Part shown: positions 1-4,889 of the stretch, one piece after another
Layout of the letters: every line of letters begins with the position of its first letter
Position numbering within the stretch: position 1 is the stretch's first letter
Source: JBMNTU01 sp050945895
GTDB lineage: Bacteria; Bacillota; Clostridia; Christensenellales; Christensenellaceae
Assembly (NCBI GenBank): GCA_050945895.1
Contig: JBMNTU010000124.1
Location: 1-5,210 of the forward strand
Length of the DNA stretch: 5,210 nucleotides
Reading direction: 5' to 3'
Translations under genes and position numbers: made by a program
The notes under the pieces: generated by a model
Seen by the model: only the letters and a program-made list of their open reading frames with translations
What the model was told of the DNA's origin: nothing
Databases searched by the model: none

Positions 1-1
1 G

Positions 2-88
2 GAGCCTGCACAACCAGCGCTGGAATATTACAGCCGTCCGGACGGCAATGACGATGATCCGCTGCCGGGCAGAAGAAGGATCGGTTGA
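2..88 (+). CDS. C-terminal tail of an unidentified upstream gene (partial)
   Basis: The second reading frame is open from the window edge to a TGA at 86-88 and encodes 28 residues rich in Pro, Asp and Arg, ending in PLPGRRRIG. It stops 7 bp before the metallopeptidase start, and the likely ribosome binding site of that gene (AGAAGGA, 74-80) lies inside its last codons, as is common in bacterial operons. No family can be recognised from so short a polar tail. A competing frame (the one continuing into the metallopeptidase) is also open to the window edge, so the assignment is tentative. Confidence 0.4.
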   Translation, partial: EPAQPALEYYSRPDGNDDDPLPGRRRIG

Positions 89-95
89 GCCTGCT

Positions 96-476
96 ATGAT
101 TTCAATTGATGCAATGAACGACCTGCTGGACGATATTGCGCAGGAAATACCGCAGGATTTTTTTAATGAGCTGAATGGGGAAATTATCCTTTTGCCCGAC
201 CGAAAGATGCATCCCCAGGCAATAGGGAACGACCTTTATATTCTTGGTGAATATCACCGAAGCAGCACGATGGGGCGGTATATTGCGGTATACTATGGTT
301 CGGTGAAGGCGGTTTACGGGAGCCTAGACGAAAACCAACTGCGGCCACATCTTAAAGATTTGCTTCTGCATGAATTTACGCACCATATAGAATCGATGGC
401 GGGCGAGCGCGGGTTGGAAATAAAGGACGCGCAGTCCATAAACCGCTATATGGATCGTAAAAACAAGTATAAATAA
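96..476 (+). CDS. Zincin-like metallopeptidase family protein (DUF1025 / Zincin_1 type)
   Basis: A small cytosolic protein of 126 residues with a zinc-protease signature, HEFTHHIE, at residues 92-99: H92 and H96 are the expected zinc ligands and E93 the catalytic base. The following acidic segment (LEIKD, 107-111) may supply the third ligand. The N-terminal half has the family's pattern of a short helix followed by NGEIILLPD and LYILGEYH, before RYIAVYYGS. No signal peptide or membrane segment is visible. The family is widespread in Clostridia and its physiological substrate is not established. I chose the ATG at 96 because the protein then begins MISIDAMNDLL, as expected for these proteins. 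The ATG at 48 would add 16 unrelated residues overlapping the upstream tail and has no ribosome binding site. AGAAGGA at 74-80 is rather far (15 nt) from the ATG, so translational coupling to the upstream gene is plausible. Confidence 0.85.
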   Translation: MISIDAMNDLLDDIAQEIPQDFFNELNGEIILLPDRKMHPQAIGNDLYILGEYHRSSTMGRYIAVYYGSVKAVYGSLDENQLRPHLKDLLLHEFTHHIESMAGERGLEIKDAQSINRYMDRKNKYK

Positions 477-499
477 AAAAAGGCGGATGGGTAATCCGC
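474..499 (-). terminator. Intrinsic terminator of the HD-GYP gene (convergent junction)
   Basis: Read on the minus strand, a 6-bp GC-rich stem (GCGGAT, loop TACCC, ATCCGC; 499 to 483) is followed by C and then seven T and ATTT, a standard Rho-independent layout 38 bp beyond the HD-GYP stop. The T-tract overlaps the last codons of the metallopeptidase gene. On the plus strand the same stem lacks a good T-run; TTTT occurs only at 514-517, after a second small CGAT/ATCG hairpin (502-513), so termination in that direction is probably weaker. Confidence 0.7.
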
Positions 500-536
500 T
501 TCGATGACTATCGTTTTCATTGAATGAACAAAAATA

Positions 537-1694
537 TCATGCGGTTGACGAGGGACTGGTAAGGATGGGCTTGCCCAGGCCGCTGTTTTTCTTGGACAAC
601 GCGTTTATGTCGGCCATAGGAATATCGTTGAAAAGCTGAGTAATGGTGACATTCAAATACCGCCTGTCGGAAAACAGGTCAATAACCGTGTTCGGGCGCT
701 CGAGCAACCGAACAGTAGGCCGGAGCGGCGCGCTGTTTTCTATTACAATCGCCTTGGAACCATTGCTCAGTTCTACAAAAGAGCCCAGCGGGAAAAATTC
801 GATCTTTTCCATAAAAGCGCGCACGATATCGATATCAAAAACATTGCCGCAGTTTGCCATCAGGTACTCGGCCGCCTCCGAGGGAAGCGCAGGGTCACGA
901 TAAGAGCGGTTGGAAGTAATAGCATCGTAAACATCGGAAACAGATATGATTTTGCTGTATATCGGAATTTCCTTTTCAAAAAGCCCATATGGATAGCCCG
1001 AACCATCAAAATGCTCGTGATGGCAAATAACGGCGTTATAAATCTCCGGGTCTTTTATTTCGTTTTCAATCAAATATTCGCCGCTGTATTCGGCGTGTTT
1101 TTTTACGACACCAAACTCCATTCCGGTTAGCCGGCCGGGTTTATTAATCAGCTCGATTGGAACCTTCATTTTGCCAATATCGTGCATAACGGCGCAAAAG
1201 CCCAGCCGTTTTAGTTCGGTTTCCGTAAGCTTGAGCTGAACGCCAATCGCAAGGGCAATAATAGCAACGCTAAGAGAATGGTGGTATGTATAATCATCAT
1301 AGGATTTGAGGTCCGAGATATTGACCAGAATCGTATCGTTTTTTTTGATCAGATCTACCAGGTTGCTTACAGTTTTATCGATCTGCCGAATGCGCCGCTG
1401 CTTTTGTTTGCTGCTGACTTTATCTTCTACGGAATCGTTAAACAGCCACTCGATGTTATTGAGCGTTTGTGCTTTAACCTTTGTTGTTAAAATGGGCTTG
1501 CTTGGAACAAGGTCGCCGCTTAGCTCGTCTTGGATATAAACACCCGGAACCTGAAAATTGTATAAACGCTCCAAAAGCTGGTCTGTAACAACTGTATTTT
1601 TGTTGAGCAACAATACGTTGGAGGAATTGAAAACCAAAACGTTTTCCGGCAACTTCATGCCGCGGGTAATTTTGCTCATAGGTATAAAAATCAC
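537..1694 (-). CDS. HD-GYP domain protein, probable cyclic-di-GMP phosphodiesterase
   Basis: A cytosolic protein of 385 residues. Residues about 1-60 form a small N-terminal domain (IPMSKITRGMKLPENVL) of the kind found before many HD-GYP domains, followed by a charged linker. The HD-GYP domain spans about 130-300: HHS (138-140), HDIGK (171-175), a KKH at 198-200, the diagnostic HHEHFDGSGYP (225-235) and SDVYDAITSNRSYR (from 253). All expected metal-binding His and Asp residues are present, so hydrolysis of c-di-GMP is likely. No Glu sits four residues before H139, which I infer points to a two-metal rather than three-metal site. About 80 C-terminal residues (LGSFVELSNGSKAIV...) form a further domain often seen in clostridial members. 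There is no receiver, PAS or membrane segment. The GTG at 1694-1692 is chosen because GGGAGGGGGAG sits 5-10 nt upstream; a TTG at 1712 would translate that binding site. Confidence 0.95.
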   Translation of the reverse strand: MIFIPMSKITRGMKLPENVLVFNSSNVLLLNKNTVVTDQLLERLYNFQVPGVYIQDELSGDLVPSKPILTTKVKAQTLNNIEWLFNDSVEDKVSSKQKQRRIRQIDKTVSNLVDLIKKNDTILVNISDLKSYDDYTYHHSLSVAIIALAIGVQLKLTETELKRLGFCAVMHDIGKMKVPIELINKPGRLTGMEFGVVKKHAEYSGEYLIENEIKDPEIYNAVICHHEHFDGSGYPYGLFEKEIPIYSKIISVSDVYDAITSNRSYRDPALPSEAAEYLMANCGNVFDIDIVRAFMEKIEFFPLGSFVELSNGSKAIVIENSAPLRPTVRLLERPNTVIDLFSDRRYLNVTITQLFNDIPMADINALSKKNSGLGKPILTSPSSTA

Positions 1695-1699
1695 ACGCT

Positions 1700-1710
1700 C
1701 TCCCCCTCCC
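1700..1710 (-). promoter_or_regulatory. Ribosome binding site of the HD-GYP gene; decides a GTG start
   Basis: On the minus strand GGGAGGGGGAG offers two overlapping Shine-Dalgarno matches, 5 and 10 nt before the GTG at 1694. The frame is open farther upstream to a TTG at 1712, but starting there would place this purine tract inside the coding region (Gly-Gly-Gly-Glu) and leave no binding site. Confidence 0.75.
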
Positions 1711-1717
1711 AAATAAG

Positions 1718-1727
1718 GTTACGTAAC
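1718..1727. repeat. Perfect 10-bp palindrome GTTACGTAAC in the HD-GYP leader
   Basis: GTTACGTAAC lies between the predicted transcription start (about 1744) and the ribosome binding site of the HD-GYP gene. A third GTTAC half-site (1753-1757) overlaps the -10 box, with TGTTAC at 1752-1757 being the inverse of GTAACA at 1723-1728. The arrangement could be a repressor operator; no regulator can be named from the sequence. Confidence 0.4.
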
Positions 1728-1750
1728 AATAAAAAAATACATATATATTC

Positions 1751-1779
1751 ATGTTACTGAAAATATGGAGGGATGTCAA
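1751..1779 (-). promoter_or_regulatory. SigA-type promoter of the HD-GYP gene
   Basis: On the minus strand a perfect -35 box TTGACA (1779-1774), a 17-bp spacer and the -10 box TAACAT (1756-1751, four of six consensus bases) predict a start near 1744 and a leader of about 50 nt. It lies between the thioesterase gene and the HD-GYP gene, so the latter need not depend on read-through from the former. Confidence 0.65.
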
Positions 1780-1825
1780 GCAACTAGGATGTGTTTAATT
1801 GTGAACTTTTTTTGTCCAGCAAACA

Positions 1826-1844
1826 GCCCGCTATTTGGCAGGGC
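1826..1844 (-). terminator. Weak hairpin downstream of the thioesterase gene
   Basis: On the minus strand GCCC-T-GC, loop CAAATA, GCGGGC forms a six-pair stem with one bulged T, 17 bp after the thioesterase stop. It is not followed by a T-run (the next bases are TGTTTGCTGGAC), so it may be a weak or Rho-assisted stop, or only an mRNA 3' end structure. The rest of the 1713-1860 gap holds the HD-GYP promoter and leader. Confidence 0.3.
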
Positions 1845-1860
1845 AAGAATATTGTATTTG

Positions 1861-2283
1861 CTATGGATTTGATATATCGACGGGTTTTCCGGTCATGTAC
1901 ATTGTGTACATTGCTTGGCAGAGAAGCTTTTCGTGCTCATCATAAATATGAACCTCCAAAACGCTGATTTTGGAACCGCGGCGCACCTGCCGGGCAACGG
2001 CGGTAATACTTCCATGCAGGGCGGGGCGTAAATAGTTCATACTCACATCGAGCGTTACACATGTAGAACCGTAAGGAACGACGGCTGTTCCGGCGGCGAC
2101 GTCGGCCAGCGTATACAGGACGCCGCCATGAACAGATCCCATGTAGTTAAAGCTGTTCTCAGATACATGCATCGTTGCCTTTGCATATCCCTTTTCAAGC
2201 GCTATCAGGCGGATGCCGTTTTTTATACTGAAGTGGTCCTTTTTGTTGAAATATTCTATAAATGCTTGGGTGTCAAAAGACAT
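1861..2283 (-). CDS. PaaI-family hotdog-fold acyl-CoA thioesterase
   Basis: A 140-residue single-domain protein of the 4HBT hotdog fold, the usual length for the PaaI/YdiI group, which hydrolyses acyl- or aryl-CoA thioesters in the cytosol as a dimer or tetramer. The family signature is clear: N46, then GSVHGG (49-54) that caps the central helix, then LYTLAD with the probable catalytic acid D61. The second half shows the expected strand pattern (CVTLDVSMNYLRPA, ITAVARQVRRGSKISVLEVHIYD, LLCQAMYTMYM). The ATG at 2283 has AAGGGAG seven bases upstream. The substrate cannot be told, and neither neighbour (a signalling enzyme downstream, a divergent phosphomutase/TrpB pair upstream) identifies a pathway. 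Roles in phenylacetyl-CoA salvage or fatty-acyl-CoA turnover are known for relatives but are not shown here. Confidence 0.9.
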   Translation of the reverse strand: MSFDTQAFIEYFNKKDHFSIKNGIRLIALEKGYAKATMHVSENSFNYMGSVHGGVLYTLADVAAGTAVVPYGSTCVTLDVSMNYLRPALHGSITAVARQVRRGSKISVLEVHIYDEHEKLLCQAMYTMYMTGKPVDISNP

Positions 2284-2320
2284 TGCAAAACTCCCTTATA
2301 TTTTATTCTTATCGAAAAAT

Positions 2321-2349
2321 ATCATAATATAAATAAAAAAGGAATGCAA
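2321..2349 (-). promoter_or_regulatory. Probable promoter of the thioesterase gene
   Basis: On the minus strand TTGCAT (2349-2344, first three of six consensus bases) and TATGAT (2326-2321, five of six) are 17 bp apart, with a T-rich spacer, giving a leader of about 32 nt. The -35 box is poor, and AT-rich neighbouring sequence offers other -10-like hexamers, so the exact position is uncertain. It points away from the stronger promoter at 2355-2383. Confidence 0.4.
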
Positions 2350-2354
2350 CGCTT

Positions 2355-2383
2355 TTGACGCAGGCAATGCACGATGCTATAAT
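2355..2383 (+). promoter_or_regulatory. Strong SigA-type promoter of the phosphomutase-like/trpB pair
   Basis: TTGACG (2355-2360, five of six) and a perfect TATAAT (2378-2383) are separated by exactly 17 bp. An AT-rich stretch upstream (about 2320-2343) could act as an UP element. The predicted start is near 2390, giving a leader of about 55 nt. This is the best promoter match in the window and suggests substantial expression of the downstream pair. Confidence 0.8.
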
Positions 2384-2395
2384 ATGCTCATAACA

Positions 2396-2429
2396 GGAGC
2401 AATATAGAAATACTGTCGGGTTTTGCTCC
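2396..2429 (+). other. Leader hairpin before the phosphomutase-like gene
   Basis: GGAGCAA (2396-2402) can pair perfectly with TTGCTCC (2423-2429) around a 20-nt loop, close to the predicted 5' end of the transcript. The same CTCC (2426-2429) can instead pair with GGAG (2436-2439) of the Shine-Dalgarno AGGAGG (2435-2440). The two structures exclude each other, so the leader could affect translation start or mRNA stability. No known riboswitch class is recognisable and the alternative pairing is only 4 bp. Confidence 0.35.
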
Positions 2430-2445
2430 GCTGCAGGAGGACACA

Positions 2446-3588
2446 ATGAAAAGAATTATGCTGGTTTTAGATGGCGTTGCAGACAGGGAAAACAAGCTGC
2501 TTGAAGGAAAAACGCCGCTTGAATATGCCAAAACGCCGAATCTGGATGCGCTGTTCCAAAAATCAAAAGCAGGTACGGTAAAAACGATTCCCGATGGGCT
2601 GGAAATTGGCAGTGCTGTAGCCAATTTAGGGCTGTTGGGGTTTAACGCAGAGGGATATCGGGGGCGTGCAATCATCGAGGCAGCAGGGCTAAATATGCCC
2701 ATCAACGAAGACGACCTGTATATCCGGTGCAATATGGTACACTTTGAGGGAGATAGCTTTGAAAGCAGCAGAATGAAAAGCTATTCCGCATTCGAAATTG
2801 AAACGGAAAAAGCAGAGCCGGTTGCAAGGGCGATGGCAGAGGCGGTATATGGCGGAGACTATTCCATGCACTACTGCGGCTCGTTCCGGAATATCCTGAT
2901 CGTCAAAAATGGAAAATCACTCTACCCGGTCGATTTCATGCCCGCGCACGATATCATCGGCCAGGAGATCAAACAATATATACAGCGCGAAGGCAAACAG
3001 GCAGTGTTTTTTGATTTGATGGAAAAATCGTATGATTTCCTGCAGCAGACCGGAAGCGTAGCAAATGGCGTGTGGTTTTGGGGTGCGTCGGTTATGCCCG
3101 ATATCAAAGGAGAAACAGCGGGGCGTGCAGTGCTTTCCGAAACACTTTTAATGAATGGAATCACCAAGCTTGGAGGGTTGCTCAATATAGAAACCGAGCG
3201 AGAAGGAAAACCGTTTGAGGCTTTTTTGAAGGAGAAGCTAAAGCACTCGTTGGATGCGCTTTCCAAAGCGGATGACGTCTATATCCATATACAGGAAACA
3301 GACGACCTGAGCCACGAGCTCATGCCGAAGGAAAAGGCAGAGGCGGTGGAAGCGGTGGATAATTATTTCCTGCCCGGCCTGCTAGAAGCGCTAAATGGAA
3401 CCGACTATACGCTCAAAATTGCATCCGATCATTATACTTTTTCCGATAATGGGTCACACGGGGGAGACCCAGTGCCGTTTTTGTTCTATGATTCTAAAAA
3501 TGAGCAGGCCCATAGCGGGCGGTTTACGGAAAAAGACTGCATGGCCGAACAATACACGGTTACATCAAAAGAATTGGTAGCGCTATAA
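2446..3588 (+). CDS. Archaeal-type iPGM-like phosphotransferase (ApgM / proposed homoserine kinase family), divergent
   Basis: A 380-residue cytosolic member of the alkaline-phosphatase-like metalloenzyme superfamily, nearest to cofactor-independent phosphoglycerate mutase of archaeal type and to its bacterial branch called proposed homoserine kinase. Family landmarks in order: VLDGVAD with metal ligand D9, KTPLEYAKTPNLD (22-34), the nucleophile serine in GSAVANLGLLG (S56), H168 in PAHDI, NGVWFWG (207-213), D286 and H290 (DxxxH), D328-H329, and SHGGDPVPF with H338. The metal ligands and the serine that is phosphorylated are therefore intact. Changes from the usual family sequence are GSD to GSA (A57), LGYDP to LGFNA and GRSPLEA-like to GRAIIEA, all near the active site, and HVEAPDE-like to HIQETDD. 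An altered substrate is possible, so mutase activity should not be assumed. AGGAGG at 2435-2440 lies 5 nt before the ATG. The trpB-like gene follows 24 bp downstream. Confidence 0.82.
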   Translation: MKRIMLVLDGVADRENKLLEGKTPLEYAKTPNLDALFQKSKAGTVKTIPDGLEIGSAVANLGLLGFNAEGYRGRAIIEAAGLNMPINEDDLYIRCNMVHFEGDSFESSRMKSYSAFEIETEKAEPVARAMAEAVYGGDYSMHYCGSFRNILIVKNGKSLYPVDFMPAHDIIGQEIKQYIQREGKQAVFFDLMEKSYDFLQQTGSVANGVWFWGASVMPDIKGETAGRAVLSETLLMNGITKLGGLLNIETEREGKPFEAFLKEKLKHSLDALSKADDVYIHIQETDDLSHELMPKEKAEAVEAVDNYFLPGLLEALNGTDYTLKIASDHYTFSDNGSHGGDPVPFLFYDSKNEQAHSGRFTEKDCMAEQYTVTSKELVAL

Positions 3589-3599
3589 TTGCGTTCAAA

Positions 3600-3606
3600 G
3601 AAAGGA
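3600..3606 (+). promoter_or_regulatory. Ribosome binding site that fixes the TrpB start
   Basis: GAAAGGA ends 6 nt before the ATG at 3613. The frame is open back to a TTG at 3589, but that start would put this site inside the gene and add eight lysine-rich residues absent from TrpB proteins. Confidence 0.7.
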
Positions 3607-3612
3607 AAAATA

Positions 3613-4821
3613 ATGGATTACAACACATATATAAAAAAATATCCTGATAAAAACGGTTACTTTGGCGAATATGGCGGCGCCATCCTGCCGGATGTGCTGC
3701 GTCCGGCCTTTGAAGAAATTGCCGAGGCCTATCAGACTATTTGCCATTCGTCCAAATTTATCAGCGAGCTTAGGCGCATCCGCCGTGAATTCCAGGGGCG
3801 GCCTACGCCGGTGTACCATTGCGAGCGGCTATCGAACATGTGCGGCCTTGCACAAATCTATCTGAAGCGGGAAGACCTGAACCATACGGGTGCGCACAAG
3901 TTAAACCATTGCATGGGCGAAGGTCTGCTTGCGCAATATATGGGCAAAAAAAGGCTGATTGCCGAAACCGGGGCGGGGCAGCATGGCGTGGCGCTTGCAA
4001 CAGCGGCAGCGTTTTTTGGCCTGGAATGCGAAATCCATATGGGTGAGGTAGACATTGTCAAGCAGGCGCCCAACGTTACGCGCATGAAAATGCTGGGTGC
4101 AAAGGTAGTTCCGGTAACGCACGGGCTAAAAACACTGAAAGAGGCTGTGGATTCGGCTTTTGAATCGTACGCCAAAAACTATAAGGATTCTATCTATTGC
4201 ATAGGGTCGGCTGTGGGGCCGCATCCGTTTCCGCTGATGGTGCGCGATTTCCAAATGGTCGTTGGCGTGGAAGCGCGTGAACAGTTTATGGAAATGACGG
4301 GCAACCTGCCCGATGCGGTGATCGCGTGTGTAGGCGGCGGAAGCAATTCGGCGGGAATGTTCGTGCCGTTTTTGGACGACCCGGTAGATATTTACGGTGT
4401 TGAGCCGATGGGGCGCGGCGAAGAAGTGGGCGATCATGCAGCCAGTTTGACATTTGGAACAAAGGGCGTGCTGCATGGGTTCGAAAGTATATTGCTGCAG
4501 GACGAGCAGGGCGAGGCGGCGCCCGTATATTCCATTGCCAGCGGGTTAGACTATCCCGCGGCCGGCCCAGAGCATTCTTTTTTGCACGATATGGGCCGTG
4601 TGGAATATGTTTCCGCCACAGATGAAGATGCAGTAAACGCATTTTTTATCCTTGCGCGGCACGAAGGTATTATTCCGGCGCTGGAAAGTGCACATGCTGT
4701 CGCATATGCAATGAAGCTTGCCAAAAAGATGCATACCGGTTCCATATTGGTCAATTTGAGCGGGCGCGGAGACAAAGATATCGATTATGTGGTGGAAAAA
4801 TACGGCTATAGGGACGTGTGA
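3613..4821 (+). CDS. trpB: Tryptophan synthase beta subunit-like PLP enzyme, apparently without a local TrpA
   Basis: A 402-residue fold-type II PLP enzyme, normal TrpB length, that would join indole (or another nucleophile) to serine by beta-replacement. Seen: YFGEYGGAILPD (17-27), GRPTPVY, YLKREDLNHTGAHK with the Schiff-base lysine K96, the catalytic glutamate in AETGAGQHG (E118), the phosphate-binding GGGSN (241-245), SGLDYP with D313, EGIIPALESAHA and NLSGRGDKD with S383. All are standard for TrpB1. Odd points, by comparison with the Salmonella enzyme: the usual ERQ of the communication domain is VKQ (R141 becomes K150), NVFRM is NVTRM, EALRDW is SAFESY, and the HKxNN/Q...LGQ region reads HKLNHCMGE. 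These lie in or near the segment that talks to TrpA. No trpA, trpC or other trp gene occurs in the window. The 24-bp gap implies co-transcription with the phosphomutase-like gene. Catalysis is likely; the natural substrate is uncertain. Confidence 0.93.
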   Translation: MDYNTYIKKYPDKNGYFGEYGGAILPDVLRPAFEEIAEAYQTICHSSKFISELRRIRREFQGRPTPVYHCERLSNMCGLAQIYLKREDLNHTGAHKLNHCMGEGLLAQYMGKKRLIAETGAGQHGVALATAAAFFGLECEIHMGEVDIVKQAPNVTRMKMLGAKVVPVTHGLKTLKEAVDSAFESYAKNYKDSIYCIGSAVGPHPFPLMVRDFQMVVGVEAREQFMEMTGNLPDAVIACVGGGSNSAGMFVPFLDDPVDIYGVEPMGRGEEVGDHAASLTFGTKGVLHGFESILLQDEQGEAAPVYSIASGLDYPAAGPEHSFLHDMGRVEYVSATDEDAVNAFFILARHEGIIPALESAHAVAYAMKLAKKMHTGSILVNLSGRGDKDIDYVVEKYGYRDV

Positions 4822-4830
4822 GCCCCAAAA

Positions 4831-4859
4831 GCGTAGCGTTGTCAGTTTCGACGCTATGT
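4831..4859 (+). terminator. Hairpin after trpB, weak terminator candidate
   Basis: GCGTAGCGT (4831-4839) pairs with ACGCTATGT (4851-4859) as a nine-pair stem including two G-U pairs, with an 11-nt loop. CGCTA-TG-TAGCG (4852-4863) is an alternative tight hairpin. No T-run follows on the plus strand (AGCGCACAAAAT), so this may be a partial stop, an mRNA-processing signal or an end-stabilising structure between trpB and the cardiolipin synthase gene. Confidence 0.4.
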
Positions 4860-4889
4860 AGCGCACAAAATCCGTCGTATTGAATTGGC

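Noticed and set aside
48..95. Longer metallopeptidase start at the ATG at 48
   Set aside because: It adds residues not expected in the family, has no ribosome binding site and overlaps the reading frame of the upstream tail; the ATG at 96 gives the typical N-terminus.
1695..1712. TTG start at 1712 for the HD-GYP gene
   Set aside because: It would translate the GGGAGGGGGAG ribosome binding site; the GTG at 1694 is correctly spaced from it.
1474..1779. 101-residue minus-strand frame overlapping the HD-GYP start
   Set aside because: It runs through the HD-GYP promoter and coding start in another frame and has no family features.
2388..3266. Minus-strand frames within the phosphomutase-like gene
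   Set aside because: They are antisense to a clearly conserved protein, rich in Ser and Pro as expected for shadow frames, without domains.
3589..3612. TTG start at 3589 for the TrpB-like gene
   Set aside because: The stretch contains the GAAAGGA ribosome binding site for the ATG at 3613 and codes for residues outside the TrpB family pattern.
3586..3612. trp leader, T-box or attenuator before the trpB-like gene
   Set aside because: The 24-bp gap is too short and contains only a ribosome binding site; the leader before the phosphomutase-like gene has no Trp codon run or T-box motif.
4839..4871. Possible promoter for cls (TTGTCA at 4839-4844 and CAAAAT at 4866-4871)
   Set aside because: The spacer is 21 bp and the -10 match is weak; it also overlaps the hairpin.
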